NCBI RefSeq assembly: GCF_910592395.1 | Contig: NC_088313.1 | Span: forward strand, 7,504,501-7,568,500 | Source of the DNA: Lineus longissimus | Taxonomy: Eukaryota > Nemertea > Pilidiophora > Heteronemertea > Lineidae | Length of the DNA stretch: 64,000 nucleotides | Direction of reading: 5' to 3' | Part shown: piece after piece, positions 21,394 through 32,274 of the stretch | Layout of the letters: each line of letters opens with the position of its first letter | Position numbering within the stretch: the first letter of the stretch is position 1 | Position numbers and translations under genes: made by a program | Notes under the pieces: generated by a model | Told to the model about the DNA's origin: nothing | Seen by the model: the letters and a program-made list of their open reading frames with translations, nothing else | Databases searched by the model: none

Positions 21394-22458
21394 ACTCTAG
21401 GGTAGAGTGCGAGTGCCCGAGCGTGACGTCACCGATGAGGTAATGCGTGCTCTGCACATGTCGAGTGAGGGGAACAATCGAACGGCCCGCGAGAATGGAG
21501 TAGCGAATAATCATGGCGGCGCCAAACTTAAATCGTGAGTTTGTGATAAGTTTTTTTCCAATTTGACGAGTTACTCCAGCCCCCAGACGGTCAATTCCTT
21601 GGCAAAACATTGTTCATGATCGCTGCTGCTCTGACATTATGCATGCGAAGGTCTAAAGTCCCAAAGATCCAAGGATTCTGCGAAGATGTTGTGCCCATGT
21701 TCAGCCTGCGTGACTTTTCAATGCATTTTCGATTCAGCTAGGGCATATTTGTCTCTGTTCTGAATGAAATTCAGGAAGACTTGGTTAGCAACCACTTTGT
21801 AGGCAGGGATCCTGTCAGCCCCGAGAAGCAGTTACTTGTATTCATGTGGTACATAGTCAACCAAGAATCTATGAGGCAAATAGCTCTCCAGTTTGACTTG
21901 TCCATATCGACCGTGTGCTTGAAATTCAAGAAAGTAGCCCGAGCCATCATCCGCAGATTTATTCAGGTGTGTGTACAGTGTAGTATTTGCCCTGTGTAGG
22001 TCCAGGCTTTTTCTTCCTTTACAACAACGACAAATTCATTGCTGAATAAAATTCGTTCGTTGGTTGCCGAGTGTTGCTCATGCTGCTGGCTGGCTGGCTG
22101 GCTGTGTTTTGAAACGAATGAACACTGGCCAAAATCGTATGGAAAATCTTAAGAAAAATCAGCCTAGCCTAGCAACGACTAGCCAGGCCCAACAGAGACA
22201 GCTTTGAGCTTGGCTTATTCAAAACCTTGTCCTTTTTAATTTCAGGTTATCAATTGGCTGACCGTACAAGAACAGGCCCAGATATCAGCAGCGTTTGAGG
22301 CAACCAACCAGCTACAGGGTGTCATTGGGTTACTCGATGGGACGCACATTGAGCTGACTGGCTGTATTGGAAGGGATCAGGACTACATCAACAGATCCAG
22401 ATATCCATCAATGCAGTTGCAGGTATAATGTCATAATCACTGATTTTATGTGTCAATC

Positions 22459-22998
<540 letters not shown>

Positions 22999-23756
22999 AG
23001 ATGAAGATCCATGCAGTCACCCTTGCAGGTTAATTGTCTTCAGTTGGATAGAATGGCCCTGAAATCTACAATGATTTTTGAAGGTTGTGAGACATCAATT
23101 CAATTAATAGAGTAAAATGAATAAAAACTCACATCAAGTTAAGGCCACATTGAACTAGAATGTTGAATCCAACGTTTTATCTTTCCCACCATTTGTCTTC
23201 TCATGTTTTGATGGTTTGTTTTCAGCTTGTGGTAGACCACAAATTAATGATTAGAAATGCAACTACAGGTTGGCCTGGATGTGCCCATGACGCCAGGGTG
23301 CTTTGCAATAGTGCTCTGTTCGAACGTGCTGAGGCTGGTCAGGCAGTGGCAGATGGCAACATAATCTTGGCAGATTCTGCCTATCCGCTGAAGCGTTGGC
23401 TGATTACACCATTCCAGAACAATGGAAATTTGACAAGAGAGCAGCGAAATTTCAACCGCAGGATATCAGGGTGCCGACAAAGTGTTGAAAGGGCCATTGG
23501 TCATCTGAAGGGACGGATGAGGAGGTTGAAAGAGGTCATGGGGCATGATGCTGATGAGGTCGAGGAACTCATCATGGCAGCATGCATCCTGCACAATCTT
23601 TGCATCATTGAGGATGATGACATTGATCATTATATTGATATGGACCTGCCACCTCATCCAAATCGTTTACCAAATATGATCCGAAATGCTTGTGACGGAG
23701 TGGTGCGTCGACAACAAGTGATGCACGAAATCAATCAGCTGAGAGATGCGGTCTAA

Positions 23757-25025
23757 ACCATTTATTTTGCAAGGACTATGTAAAATGATCCATACATTTC
23801 TGACTGCATATGTAATTCAAAATTGTTGCATTTCTTATACATTTGGTTTGTCTTTGACCCATTCTTTCTCCAAAGGATGAACTTTAGGATGGTAATTCTT
23901 GCACCCAAAAGTGTCAATTGTACCCACATCCTGACATGAGTATATCTCATAGATATGGACAGTACTAGTATGTATTTTGTCCCAGTGTAATACCGGTAAC
24001 CATTGTACTCAAATCATACTAAGGTATGATTCTGTTCATTCAGTGAGTCTGTCCACATGGTAAAATGTGCTATGTTTGTAAAACGTACTTTGATAAATAT
24101 GTTGAGCAAATTAGTTTCCTGTACATTCATTTCAGTCATTCTGGTCCATCAGAGGTTTTTAAATGAAGGCAACACCCCTTTTCTTTTCAAAACTCTGATA
24201 CTGGATTGCAATTAGTCTGGCAAAAATTGAAGGATGTGATGCATGACCATGTACATGTATGTGCAAACAGGTAGCCTGTCTTCCTGGCTGCCACTTGGGA
24301 TCCACCACTGGAGCACAAGATTTGTCCCTGCTCCCATGGTCCCTGGAGCAACTTCCCAGTGAATGTTTGAGTAAACCACAGATTCCCAAATCACTCTGCC
24401 CTCAATGATGTCCCTATCCATTGACTCCTTAGACAACAATGAGGTCTTGTTATCATGTCCTAGGAAGAAAGTGAGGACAATGTTCATTTCCCAGGATGGA
24501 TGTTACCCAGTCCTCCAATATGTCCAAAGACGACCTGGTCCTACAAGAGATGTCTTTCCTAAAGTAGGAGTTCCCACCATTGATACTCTCTACTCCCTAC
24601 ACGCAGAAGACAAAGACACAACAGCTGCATAGGGGTTTTACAGGGTAATTCGTCCCTGGAAAATTTGTCCCCAACTGTGGAAATATCCCATCTCATACAA
24701 CTGTTAAAATCCTCTATAATTGAAGGGGGGGTCGGGCAAATCTCTTTGCACAATTTGTCCTGGGAGGATCTTGTGGGACAACCTGAGGACGGATTATTCC
24801 AGGGGATAACATATCCTGATGGGACTACTTTTCAGGGGACAAATTGTCCAACATCTAGGGGGATGATGTTTTTCAATCCGAAGAGGGGTGTCCAGCTCAG
24901 TGCACCTTTATTTTGCCGACCCCGCTTTCCAGGCAAAGGATGTAAGTTGGGAGTCCACTGGAGATTCCCTATCAGCCATACGACACACTTAATGGTCCTC
25001 GGATGCCTTTTCTTCAGGATGGAGT
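23757..25025. other. Harbinger interior, non-coding
   Basis: The sequence between the transposase stop and the DIRS insertion. It has several TTTGTCC/GGACAAA repeats between 24640 and 24860 and no frame that I trust. Confidence 0.4.
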
Positions 25026-25217
25026 CATTTTGTGTCATTCAAACTTACCTATGGAACACTTTTGCATGTTACTCCATTTGGGCTCAAACACAAGAGTATC
25101 CCTTTAATTTTCTAAAGGGAGAACTGAGTTAACAGCTCGGCCGCCAGGCGGCGCCCTGACCGATCCCGCGAGATCGCGCCGATCTCATGCCGCCATATTC
25201 AGTCTTTACTCTTGTGC
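25026..25217 (+). repeat. DIRS copy 1 left inverted terminal repeat
   Basis: Inverse of 31365-31582 from the ACTTACCTATGGAACAC block inward through the CTCGGCCGCCAGGCGGCG block to the CATGCCGCCATATT block. The outermost bases differ from the right end, as usual for DIRS termini. Confidence 0.88.
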
Positions 25218-25509
25218 TTCTACGAAGCACATCGTTTTTTCAAAGCTGCCGTGAATTCGATTTAAAACCAAATTCAACCAGCCAAGTCTAGACGATTTTT
25301 GGGTTCATTCACCTACGGAGTAGACCGCCAAACTAATCTTGGCATTAGTATTGTCCAGTCTATTTAATTATAGACATTTTCTTAGCTAGCTTAGTCGACC
25401 CGGCTCCATTATTTTGATCTTGGTAGGGTAGAGTTAAGTAGGCTATTCTCCGCTCTATTGTAATAAACAAGACTCAGATCTATTGCAATAGTGTTTAATT
25501 CAAGTAGGC

Positions 25510-27798
25510 ATGTTTTCCTTTCCATTAATTATTGCGTCCTTTCTGGCCTACTTGGGGTTCCCAGTGTTTTTATTGTCATTGGTACCATTTTTTATATGGC
25601 GTACCCCTCCGACGGCATCCTTTGTCTCACCACAAAGGAATGCGTCTGGTGGCGGGAAACGGGCCGCGAAGACGCCTAAACCCTCTTCCGGTTCCGTTTC
25701 CGGGCATATAACCCGGAGGTCTAGCAAACCTCCCGCCACCACCCCTTCCGTCAGCCGAGTTCCGGTTCCGGCCGCGGCTGCGAAGGATGCGGGATCTGAC
25801 ATTATTAATGTATGTGGTCCCAAGGGAGACTTACATCCAATAAGTCTCCAAGGGTTTAATATACCCCGGACCTCAGGGAACCTTCCGGTTCCCCTGTCGT
25901 CCGCTCCCCCGAGTACAAGCCCTTTGTACCCGCGGGAGCACCCTGCTTCCGGTCCGCCGATTGCAGTTCCGGTTACTGACGCGGGTTCCCGTTTTTCAGT
26001 AACCGAAGACTCTACTGGGGGTTTTTCTCAGTCTTTACTGCGAAATAACCCCAGTCCTCACGGACACAGTAGAGTAGGGCCGGACCTTATAACGCCACCT
26101 CTGAAACGCCATGCGTCTTCGGTAACAGCGTTTCCGCCCTCCGTACCTCCTTCTAAAAGGGCTTCCGGTAGCTCCATACCGGCGAAGGAGTTACGGGCAT
26201 TTCCGGTTTCGGACTTCGTCCTACCGGAAATGCAGGCACCTTCCTACGTTGGCCAACCTCTTGGGTGGAACCAACCGGAAGTGCCACCCCCTCCTCGTAG
26301 CAGAGGCGTCGTTCCCATGGAACGAGCTACGCAGAGAGGACATCTGAACTCTAGTTCAGAATATGGGCAACTTCCGCTTCCGGAAGACCCATTCGCCCGC
26401 ACATACGGCTTCCAGGGTTCGCTTATGCGCTCACCCTCGCCTCAACCGCCCGTCGTTGAGAGAAGCCGCACGTCGGGTCCGGAACCCGAGTCGGGACAGC
26501 AACTGTCCCAGCTCATCCAGATGGTAGCAGGCCTTTCTGATAGACTCAGCCATCTGGAGCAGGGTTCCGGTTCCTCTGGTGCGCCTGGTCCCATCGGATA
26601 CCCACCATCCGACTCCTCTATTTTAGAGGAATATTCTGAGAACGAGAGTTCTCAGCCAGGCTACCGCTCCCCCAATCAGGAGGAGCTGTCACCAGAGGAG
26701 GCCAGTATCCTGTCGGATATGAGGACACTCAGATCCTTGATCAGAGCGTACCTCCCGCAGGATCTGTGCCCTACCCCGCCGGAACTGCCAGCCTTGTCAA
26801 CACCGACCTTTTCACTCTGGGGACAGGAAGTGGATCCCAATCCACAGGTTTCTCAAGGCTCCACTCGGGCACTTGAATTCCTTCCTCCCTCCCCGTCGGT
26901 GTTAGCAGTCTCTGAACTTTTGGAGCGTACAATCAGAGACTCACAAGGCGCCCACCAACGTACTTCCATCCCTGTCCTTCCGGCAGTCGGACCGGAAGCT
27001 TGGTGTAAACCGGGGAAGTTGTTCACGGCACAACTTCCTCCCGTTAGGCAGTACCGCGCTGACTATTATCGAGTCAGCTCGGCCGGCTGTCCAGCTGCAG
27101 CATCGACTTCCATATTAAAGGACGATGTACAGCTGGACCAACTCGTGCCTAGGGTGACCTCCTCCTCGGCTTACCGAGACCTTAGAGCACAAGAGGGTCT
27201 GGCCAAAAACACGTTAGCGGTGCTCTCCTACGCAGAGCACACTAACCTGGCCCTAGCCAGATCCCTAAAAGATAATGAGTCACTATCTGATGACACAAAA
27301 TCGCTTGTGACATCCTTGTCACATTCGATTAGGCACGCTATTGCGCTGTCCGCCAAGACCGCAGCAAATAGCGTCCTACTCCGTAGAGACGCCGCACTGG
27401 GCTCTCTCAATGTCATCAGATCCCTCCAGCTGGAAGGGGCCTTAAGAACCGCTCCTATGGACGGTTCTTTCCTGTTCGCAGATTCTGTACAAGAGGCGGC
27501 TCAAGCACAGAAAGATTGGGACAAATTATATGCCCCCACTGCGACACAGAGGGCCAAGACCTCTCTACCTAACGCTAGAAAGATAGAGAGGCCCCAGCAG
27601 GCATCGGGTTCAATCCCGTACGCCAGGCAGGTCCTGCCTAGGCCTACCCCGCCTAGTCAGCCTGCTCCTGCTGGATCCTTCCGACGGGAAGCGGAGGGTC
27701 GCCGGACTGGAAAGAGGAAAAATACTTCCTCTAACCAGGGTGGATCCGGTCCGACTAAGCACTCCTTTCGCCCAAGGGGTGCTGGCCGGAAGAGGTGA
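25510..27798 (+). CDS. DIRS Gag-like protein, copy 1
   Basis: 762 codons from the ATG at 25510. The first 32 residues are strongly hydrophobic, which is odd for a Gag. A long Pro/Ser-rich, low-order region follows. The C-terminal third (about residues 540-690: YRDLRAQEGLAKNTLAV, SHSIRHAIALSAKTAANS, VLLRRDAALGSLNV) is helical and resembles the conserved Gag segment of metazoan DIRS elements, where Gag packages the RNA. The tail is basic (RRTGKRKNTSS, RPRGAGRKR). It overlaps the RT frame by 59 bp. Translation may instead start further in, since the hydrophobic leader is only assumed to be coding. Confidence 0.8.
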   Translation: MFSFPLIIASFLAYLGFPVFLLSLVPFFIWRTPPTASFVSPQRNASGGGKRAAKTPKPSSGSVSGHITRRSSKPPATTPSVSRVPVPAAAAKDAGSDIINVCGPKGDLHPISLQGFNIPRTSGNLPVPLSSAPPSTSPLYPREHPASGPPIAVPVTDAGSRFSVTEDSTGGFSQSLLRNNPSPHGHSRVGPDLITPPLKRHASSVTAFPPSVPPSKRASGSSIPAKELRAFPVSDFVLPEMQAPSYVGQPLGWNQPEVPPPPRSRGVVPMERATQRGHLNSSSEYGQLPLPEDPFARTYGFQGSLMRSPSPQPPVVERSRTSGPEPESGQQLSQLIQMVAGLSDRLSHLEQGSGSSGAPGPIGYPPSDSSILEEYSENESSQPGYRSPNQEELSPEEASILSDMRTLRSLIRAYLPQDLCPTPPELPALSTPTFSLWGQEVDPNPQVSQGSTRALEFLPPSPSVLAVSELLERTIRDSQGAHQRTSIPVLPAVGPEAWCKPGKLFTAQLPPVRQYRADYYRVSSAGCPAAASTSILKDDVQLDQLVPRVTSSSAYRDLRAQEGLAKNTLAVLSYAEHTNLALARSLKDNESLSDDTKSLVTSLSHSIRHAIALSAKTAANSVLLRRDAALGSLNVIRSLQLEGALRTAPMDGSFLFADSVQEAAQAQKDWDKLYAPTATQRAKTSLPNARKIERPQQASGSIPYARQVLPRPTPPSQPAPAGSFRREAEGRRTGKRKNTSSNQGGSGPTKHSFRPRGAGRKR

Positions 27799-29902
27799 CT
27801 CCCCCCTCCTTTCTCCTCCCGGACGCAAAAAGGAGCCGACTCCGGTAGTCGGGGGCCGTCTGCAAAAATTTGCAGACATTTGGGACGATTGGTGCCCAAA
27901 GGGGTCCCCAGTCCCAAACATGTTGAGGTACGGAGTGAAACTAGATTTCAACCGTACCCCCCCGACTACCATATATCCAACCCCAGTTCAGCCACCGAAG
28001 GACCCAGTCAAGGCCTCTGCCCTCCAAGCAGAGGTCGCGACATTACTGGAGAAGCAAGCTATCCAGGTCCTTCAAGATCCATGCTCCCCCGGCTTTTACA
28101 GCCACGTTTTCTTGGTTCCCAAGAAAGCAGGGACATGGAGGCTGATCATAGACCTTTCCAGGTTAAACACCTTCTTGAATGTTCCTCATTTCAAGATGGA
28201 AACCACCAGGTCTATAGCAACGGCGATACAGCCCAACGATTGGGCGGTATCGATGGATTTAATGGATGCGTACTTACATGTACCGATCCATCCAGACTAT
28301 CAACACTTCCTTCGATTCCATTACGAAGGAAAGACGTATCAATTCAGGGCCCTGCCGTTCGGTCTGGCATCGGCACCCCTAATTTTTACGATGATAGTCA
28401 CAGCCTTCGTCGCTCCCTTTCACGTGATGGGGTTCAAGCTCCATCACTACCTAGACGATTGGCTACTCCGTTGCAAATCGCGGGAACTACTACTGCAACA
28501 ACTTCAGGTTCTAAAGCAAAAAGTAGTTTCCGCAGGTTGGATTATCAACGAAACAAAGTCAGAATTCATACCATCCCAAGACTTCGTTTACGTTGGAGTT
28601 CGGTTCCTTACGGCCATAGGGAAAATGCTGCCCCCCCTAGACAGGATAAAGAAAATTCTTCATCTCGTCGCAGAATTCAGAGGAAGGACTCAAGCTCCCG
28701 CAAGGCGATGCTTGAGCCTTTTGGGACTTCTGAATTCGGCAGCAGACCAAATCCCCCTTGGCCGTCTATATATGCGTCCCATCCAGATGTTTCTAATGTC
28801 TCTATGGAAACCCCACAGGGACCCATTAGACAAGTTGGTATTGATACCTCAATACCTACTCAAGAACGTCTGGAACTTCTGGGAGTCGGAGACTCGTCTC
28901 CAAAGCGGTGTAGATCTTGCTCCACCGCCCCCAGAAGTGTCCCTGTTCACAGATGCTTCCCTACTAGGGTGGGGAGCACATCTGAACAACGGGGACATGT
29001 CCATAAGAGGTCTATGGACAAGGGAGGAGACCATTCTTCCAATAAATATATTGGAAATGAAGGCTGTCCTTCTTGCCGTGAGGGCTCTTTCCCTTCGCCT
29101 GAAGAATCGGAGAGTAACCCTGTTCTCCGACAATTCTACAGTAGTAGCATATGTCAGGAGACAGGGAGGCACAAAGTCCGGCATTCTTTGCCAGCTAACT
29201 TGGGAGCTTTACCATCTTTGTGCCGACCTTGGAGTATCGATATGTGCCAGACACATACCGGGCAATCGCAACATCCTTGCCGACGCCCTGTCCCGTCAGA
29301 ACAAGCTAGTTCAGACAGAGTGGACACTCCATCAGGAGATTGTAGACGACCTTTGTCGCCTTTGGCAATCTCCGAAGGTAGATCTGTTCGCCACCAGGCT
29401 GAACAATCGCCTTCCCATCTATTACTCTCCACTTCCGGACGAAGAGGCCCTGGAAGTCGACAGCCTTACAGCCTCTTGGGTCGGGCTGAACGCATATGCG
29501 TTTCCACCCCTCCCTCTCATCCAACCAGTCCTGAACAAGATCTTGACCAGCCATCCGGTGAGAATAACTCTCATCGCACCTTGCTGGCCAAATCAGGCCT
29601 GGTTCCCAGCCTTGCTGGAGCTCCTGATAGATCACCCCAGGAGTCTTCCTACTTGGAAGCACCTCCTGTGGCACCCCCTGGGGAGATGCTACCACCAGAA
29701 CCCTGGATTTTTCAAGTTTCACGCCTGGAACTTATCCAGTTGCATCTCCACCAGAGAGGCTTTTCGGACATCGCTGTCAAGCGCATGTCCGCACCTCAAA
29801 GGGGGTCTACCCTTGATGTGTATCAAGGAAAGTGGTCTACCTTCACTTCCTGGTGCAGGGAGAACGGAGTTAATCCGATCTCTCCCTCTATATACAGATT
29901 AG
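27740..29902 (+). CDS. DIRS reverse transcriptase-RNase H polyprotein, copy 1
   Basis: 720 codons, frame +1 relative to Gag. The reverse transcriptase spans about residues 90-310: VFLVPKKAGTWRLIIDLS, VSMDLMDAYLHVPI (first Asp), ALPFGLASAP and HHYLDDWLL (YLDD). RNase H spans about 400-520: SLFTDASLLGWGA, NILEMKAVLLAV, LFSDNSTVVAYV and NILADALSRQ supply the acidic set. The post-RNase H domain (VDLFATRLNNRLPIYYSP, LIAPCWPNQAWF) is the conserved one found in DIRS elements. It overlaps the recombinase region by about 200 bp. It copies the element RNA and removes it from the hybrid. Confidence 0.92.
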   Translation: MDPVRLSTPFAQGVLAGRGDSPLLSPPGRKKEPTPVVGGRLQKFADIWDDWCPKGSPVPNMLRYGVKLDFNRTPPTTIYPTPVQPPKDPVKASALQAEVATLLEKQAIQVLQDPCSPGFYSHVFLVPKKAGTWRLIIDLSRLNTFLNVPHFKMETTRSIATAIQPNDWAVSMDLMDAYLHVPIHPDYQHFLRFHYEGKTYQFRALPFGLASAPLIFTMIVTAFVAPFHVMGFKLHHYLDDWLLRCKSRELLLQQLQVLKQKVVSAGWIINETKSEFIPSQDFVYVGVRFLTAIGKMLPPLDRIKKILHLVAEFRGRTQAPARRCLSLLGLLNSAADQIPLGRLYMRPIQMFLMSLWKPHRDPLDKLVLIPQYLLKNVWNFWESETRLQSGVDLAPPPPEVSLFTDASLLGWGAHLNNGDMSIRGLWTREETILPINILEMKAVLLAVRALSLRLKNRRVTLFSDNSTVVAYVRRQGGTKSGILCQLTWELYHLCADLGVSICARHIPGNRNILADALSRQNKLVQTEWTLHQEIVDDLCRLWQSPKVDLFATRLNNRLPIYYSPLPDEEALEVDSLTASWVGLNAYAFPPLPLIQPVLNKILTSHPVRITLIAPCWPNQAWFPALLELLIDHPRSLPTWKHLLWHPLGRCYHQNPGFFKFHAWNLSSCISTREAFRTSLSSACPHLKGGLPLMCIKESGLPSLPGAGRTELIRSLPLYTD

Positions 29903-30792
29903 TTGATTTCCTTATTGAATTATTCACGGAAAGACAACTATCTGTCACGGCTATAAAAGGGTACAAGTCCGCCATCGCTTCTACCCTCCGTGTTTTAAGC
30001 ACCTGGGATCTTCGTTGGGAGGACCAAATAACCCCTCTTTTCAGAGGAATGTTATTAGAGCGTCCTAGACCGGTTCACAACACCCCTAAATGGGACCTCT
30101 CTGTTGTCCTTAAGGTGCTCATGAGGCATCCTTTTGAACCCATGTCTATTTCATCCATGAAATATCTGACACTCAAAACGGTCTTTCTAGTAGCCTTGGC
30201 TACCGCCCAACGGAGATCAGAGCTCCATGCACTTTCTTTTAAGAAGCTGGCTTTTAGAGAGGGAGGGGAGGTTATCCTGGCTTTTATACCAGGATTTCTG
30301 GCGAAGAACCAGGGACCGGCTGCCTCTCGGCCCCCGGTTACTATTCCCTCTCTGTCAAGAACGATCTCTTATGATCTTCCTGACAGAACTTTATGTCCCG
30401 TCAGGGCCCTAAAGTTCTACATAAATAGGACAAAACCTCCCGGTATCCGCCAGGGGAGAGAGCGTTTGTTTTTGTCCTATAAGGAGGGAAATAAACGAGA
30501 GATAGCGGCCGCCACTATTTCAAGGTGGATTGTGGAGACTATTCGTCTTTCCTACAACACCTTGAAGACTTCCTCTGATCTTCGTGCGCTAGCTAACATC
30601 TCAGCGCACGAAGTTAGAGCACTAGCCACCTCCTGGGCTAACTACCGAGGAGTTGCTCTTCAAGAAGTCGTTTCCGCTGCATGTTGGAGTAATCACTCCA
30701 CATTCTCTCGTTTCTACCTACGAGACGTTTCTTCCCTCGTAGATGGCATGCACACAATCGGCCCGATTGTGTCTGCGGGGCATGTTGTTTGA
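29700..30792 (+). CDS. DIRS tyrosine recombinase, copy 1
   Basis: The frame is open from 27880, but the part before about 29700 is a shadow of the RT gene. The recombinase itself starts near the FQVSRLELIQLHLHQRG block. It has a core-binding domain (DVYQGKWSTFTSWCREN, AIKGYKSAIASTLR) and a catalytic domain with the conserved Arg (ATAQRRSELHAL), His-x-x-Arg (AHEVRALATSWA) and nucleophilic Tyr (FSRFYLRDV). These enzymes join the circular DNA to the target without a target duplication. All key residues are present. It lies in the same frame phase as Gag and overlaps the RT-RNase H frame end, as in other DIRS elements. Confidence 0.9.
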
Positions 30793-31222
30793 TCCTGGCT
30801 AGATCAAAAAAGGGGGGGGGAAGCCCGATTGAAGAGTCAAACGCGCATCTTGCGCCATTTTTGATATGCCCTATCTTCAACATCCAGGCAACCCCTAGTA
30901 GACTAGAAAGGACGCAATTTCTTATTGTTGTTTAGCAATAACTCATTCTACACCCTTCAACATGCCTTACTTGCTCTAAGCTCTGTTGCCGGAAAGAAGA
31001 TGGTTTTATTACGCAATTCTAGCGCTTTCCGGAGAATGGGTCTATTACTCTCTATAATATGATTGTAATACCGAGATCAAAATACCGGTCCTCCGGTTCT
31101 CCCCATTTCTTTCCCCTGGCGGTCCTCCTTAGCTAATATGCCGGTGGTGCCTCCTGGATGGAACAACAGCTCAGCCTTAGGTAAGTCCTCGTTTCCCACC
31201 TCCAATAGGTTGCTGGGATTCG

Positions 31223-31320
31223 ATGCAAAAGTGTTCCATAGGTAAGTTTGAATGACACAAAATGCCCATTTCCTTACAAGAAATGGCCATTTTGTTAGTT
31301 CATACTTACCTATGGAACAC
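31223..31320 (+). repeat. DIRS internal complementary region, copy 1
   Basis: ATGCAAAAGTGTTCC...GACACAAAAT (31223 to about 31264) is the reverse complement of the left edge. AATGCCCATTTCC...GGAACAC (to 31320) is the reverse complement of the right edge. The centre therefore records the joined ends of a circular intermediate. Copy 2 has the same at about 50245-50342. Confidence 0.9.
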
Positions 31321-31364
31321 GGCCCTCCCGCCGTCCCCACAAACGGGACATACTCTTTATTAAC

Positions 31365-31582
31365 GCTCAAGAGTAAAGACTAAATATGGCGGCATGAGAT
31401 CGGCGCGATCTCGCGGGATCGGTCAGGGCGCCGCCTGGCGGCCGAGCTGTTAACTCAGTTCTCCCTTTAGAAAATTAAAGGGATACTCTTGTGTTTGAGC
31501 CCAAATGGAGTAACATGCAAAAGTGTTCCATAGGTAAGTATGAACTAACAAAATGGCCATTTCTTGTAAGGAAATGGGCATT
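31365..31582 (-). repeat. DIRS copy 1 right inverted terminal repeat
   Basis: Inverse partner of 25026-25217. It extends outward to AAATGGGCATT at 31572-31582, after which unique Harbinger sequence resumes. Confidence 0.88.
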
Positions 31583-32274
31583 CACTTTGAAAGGACCAGA
31601 TGATGGGCACATCCTTGCATGCTTTGCTCACTAGTTCCTCTTCACAGAGCCAGAATGTCCAAGTCAGAGGATGCAATCAAGGTGAAGGATGAGAAAAAGA
31701 CAATGACAATAACACCAATTTTTATAAACATAAAAATCCAACAGCAAAAGTTTAATCAACAAATTACATCAACAAATCGTCAACAAATTACATTTCATTT
31801 TCAATCAAAAATTCCCATAGGGACAAAAATATCCAAAATATGACTAAAAATATATCCGTAACATGATCATTGGTACTCAGTACAGCATCTTGTTCCACTT
31901 GAACATATGACTGCACAAAATGATAGACAGCACAAAAATACAGTCTGACTCTGATCAAAAATAACATCTACTATCAAAATTCCCATAGGAACAAAAATAT
32001 CTAAAATACTGGTACTCGGTACAGCACTAGATGTATGATCCACAAGAACATATGATTGCACAAAATAATACACGATTATCAAATACTAACAAATATTTGT
32101 CAATCAAAAGGAAATCTTCCTTCAAAATTACGCACAATAACCATAACAATTGGAAGGCAATGGCTGTACAAATTACTGGCACACTGTAAACTTGTGATCA
32201 TACATGTATTACCCATGCAGGCCTTTTCTTTGCCTGGCTCTACAATGTACATGGACTATAAGGCCTATAGTCTA

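Larger units (their letters stand above)
25026..31582 (+). mobile_element. DIRS-type tyrosine-recombinase retrotransposon, copy 1 (complete)
   Basis: About 6.56 kb with gag, RT-RNase H and tyrosine recombinase in overlapping frames, and no LTRs or DDE integrase. Split inverted terminal repeats lie at 25026-25217 and 31365-31582. An internal complementary region at 31223-31320 is one half complementary to the outermost left end (25030-25067) and the other half to the outermost right end (31525-31582). That is the hallmark of DIRS elements, which replicate through a circle and insert by site-specific recombination without target duplication. Indeed none is seen. All three frames are open, so this copy may be competent. 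It lies inside the Harbinger unit. Confidence 0.93.

Noticed and set aside
24665-25132. Plus frame of 155 codons before the DIRS element
   Set aside because: It runs from repeat-rich spacer into the DIRS inverted repeat, has no domain, and changes character at the element edge.
25548-25823. Antisense frames over the DIRS gag and RT genes (also at 27610-27972, 28849-29722 and the equivalents in copy 2)
   Set aside because: They mirror strongly coding plus-strand sequence, with no domain of their own. Treated as shadows.
27880-29690. Long 5' extension of the tyrosine-recombinase frame
   Set aside because: Ser/Arg-rich translation with no motif, overlapping the RT-RNase H gene. It is open by overprinting rather than a separate domain.
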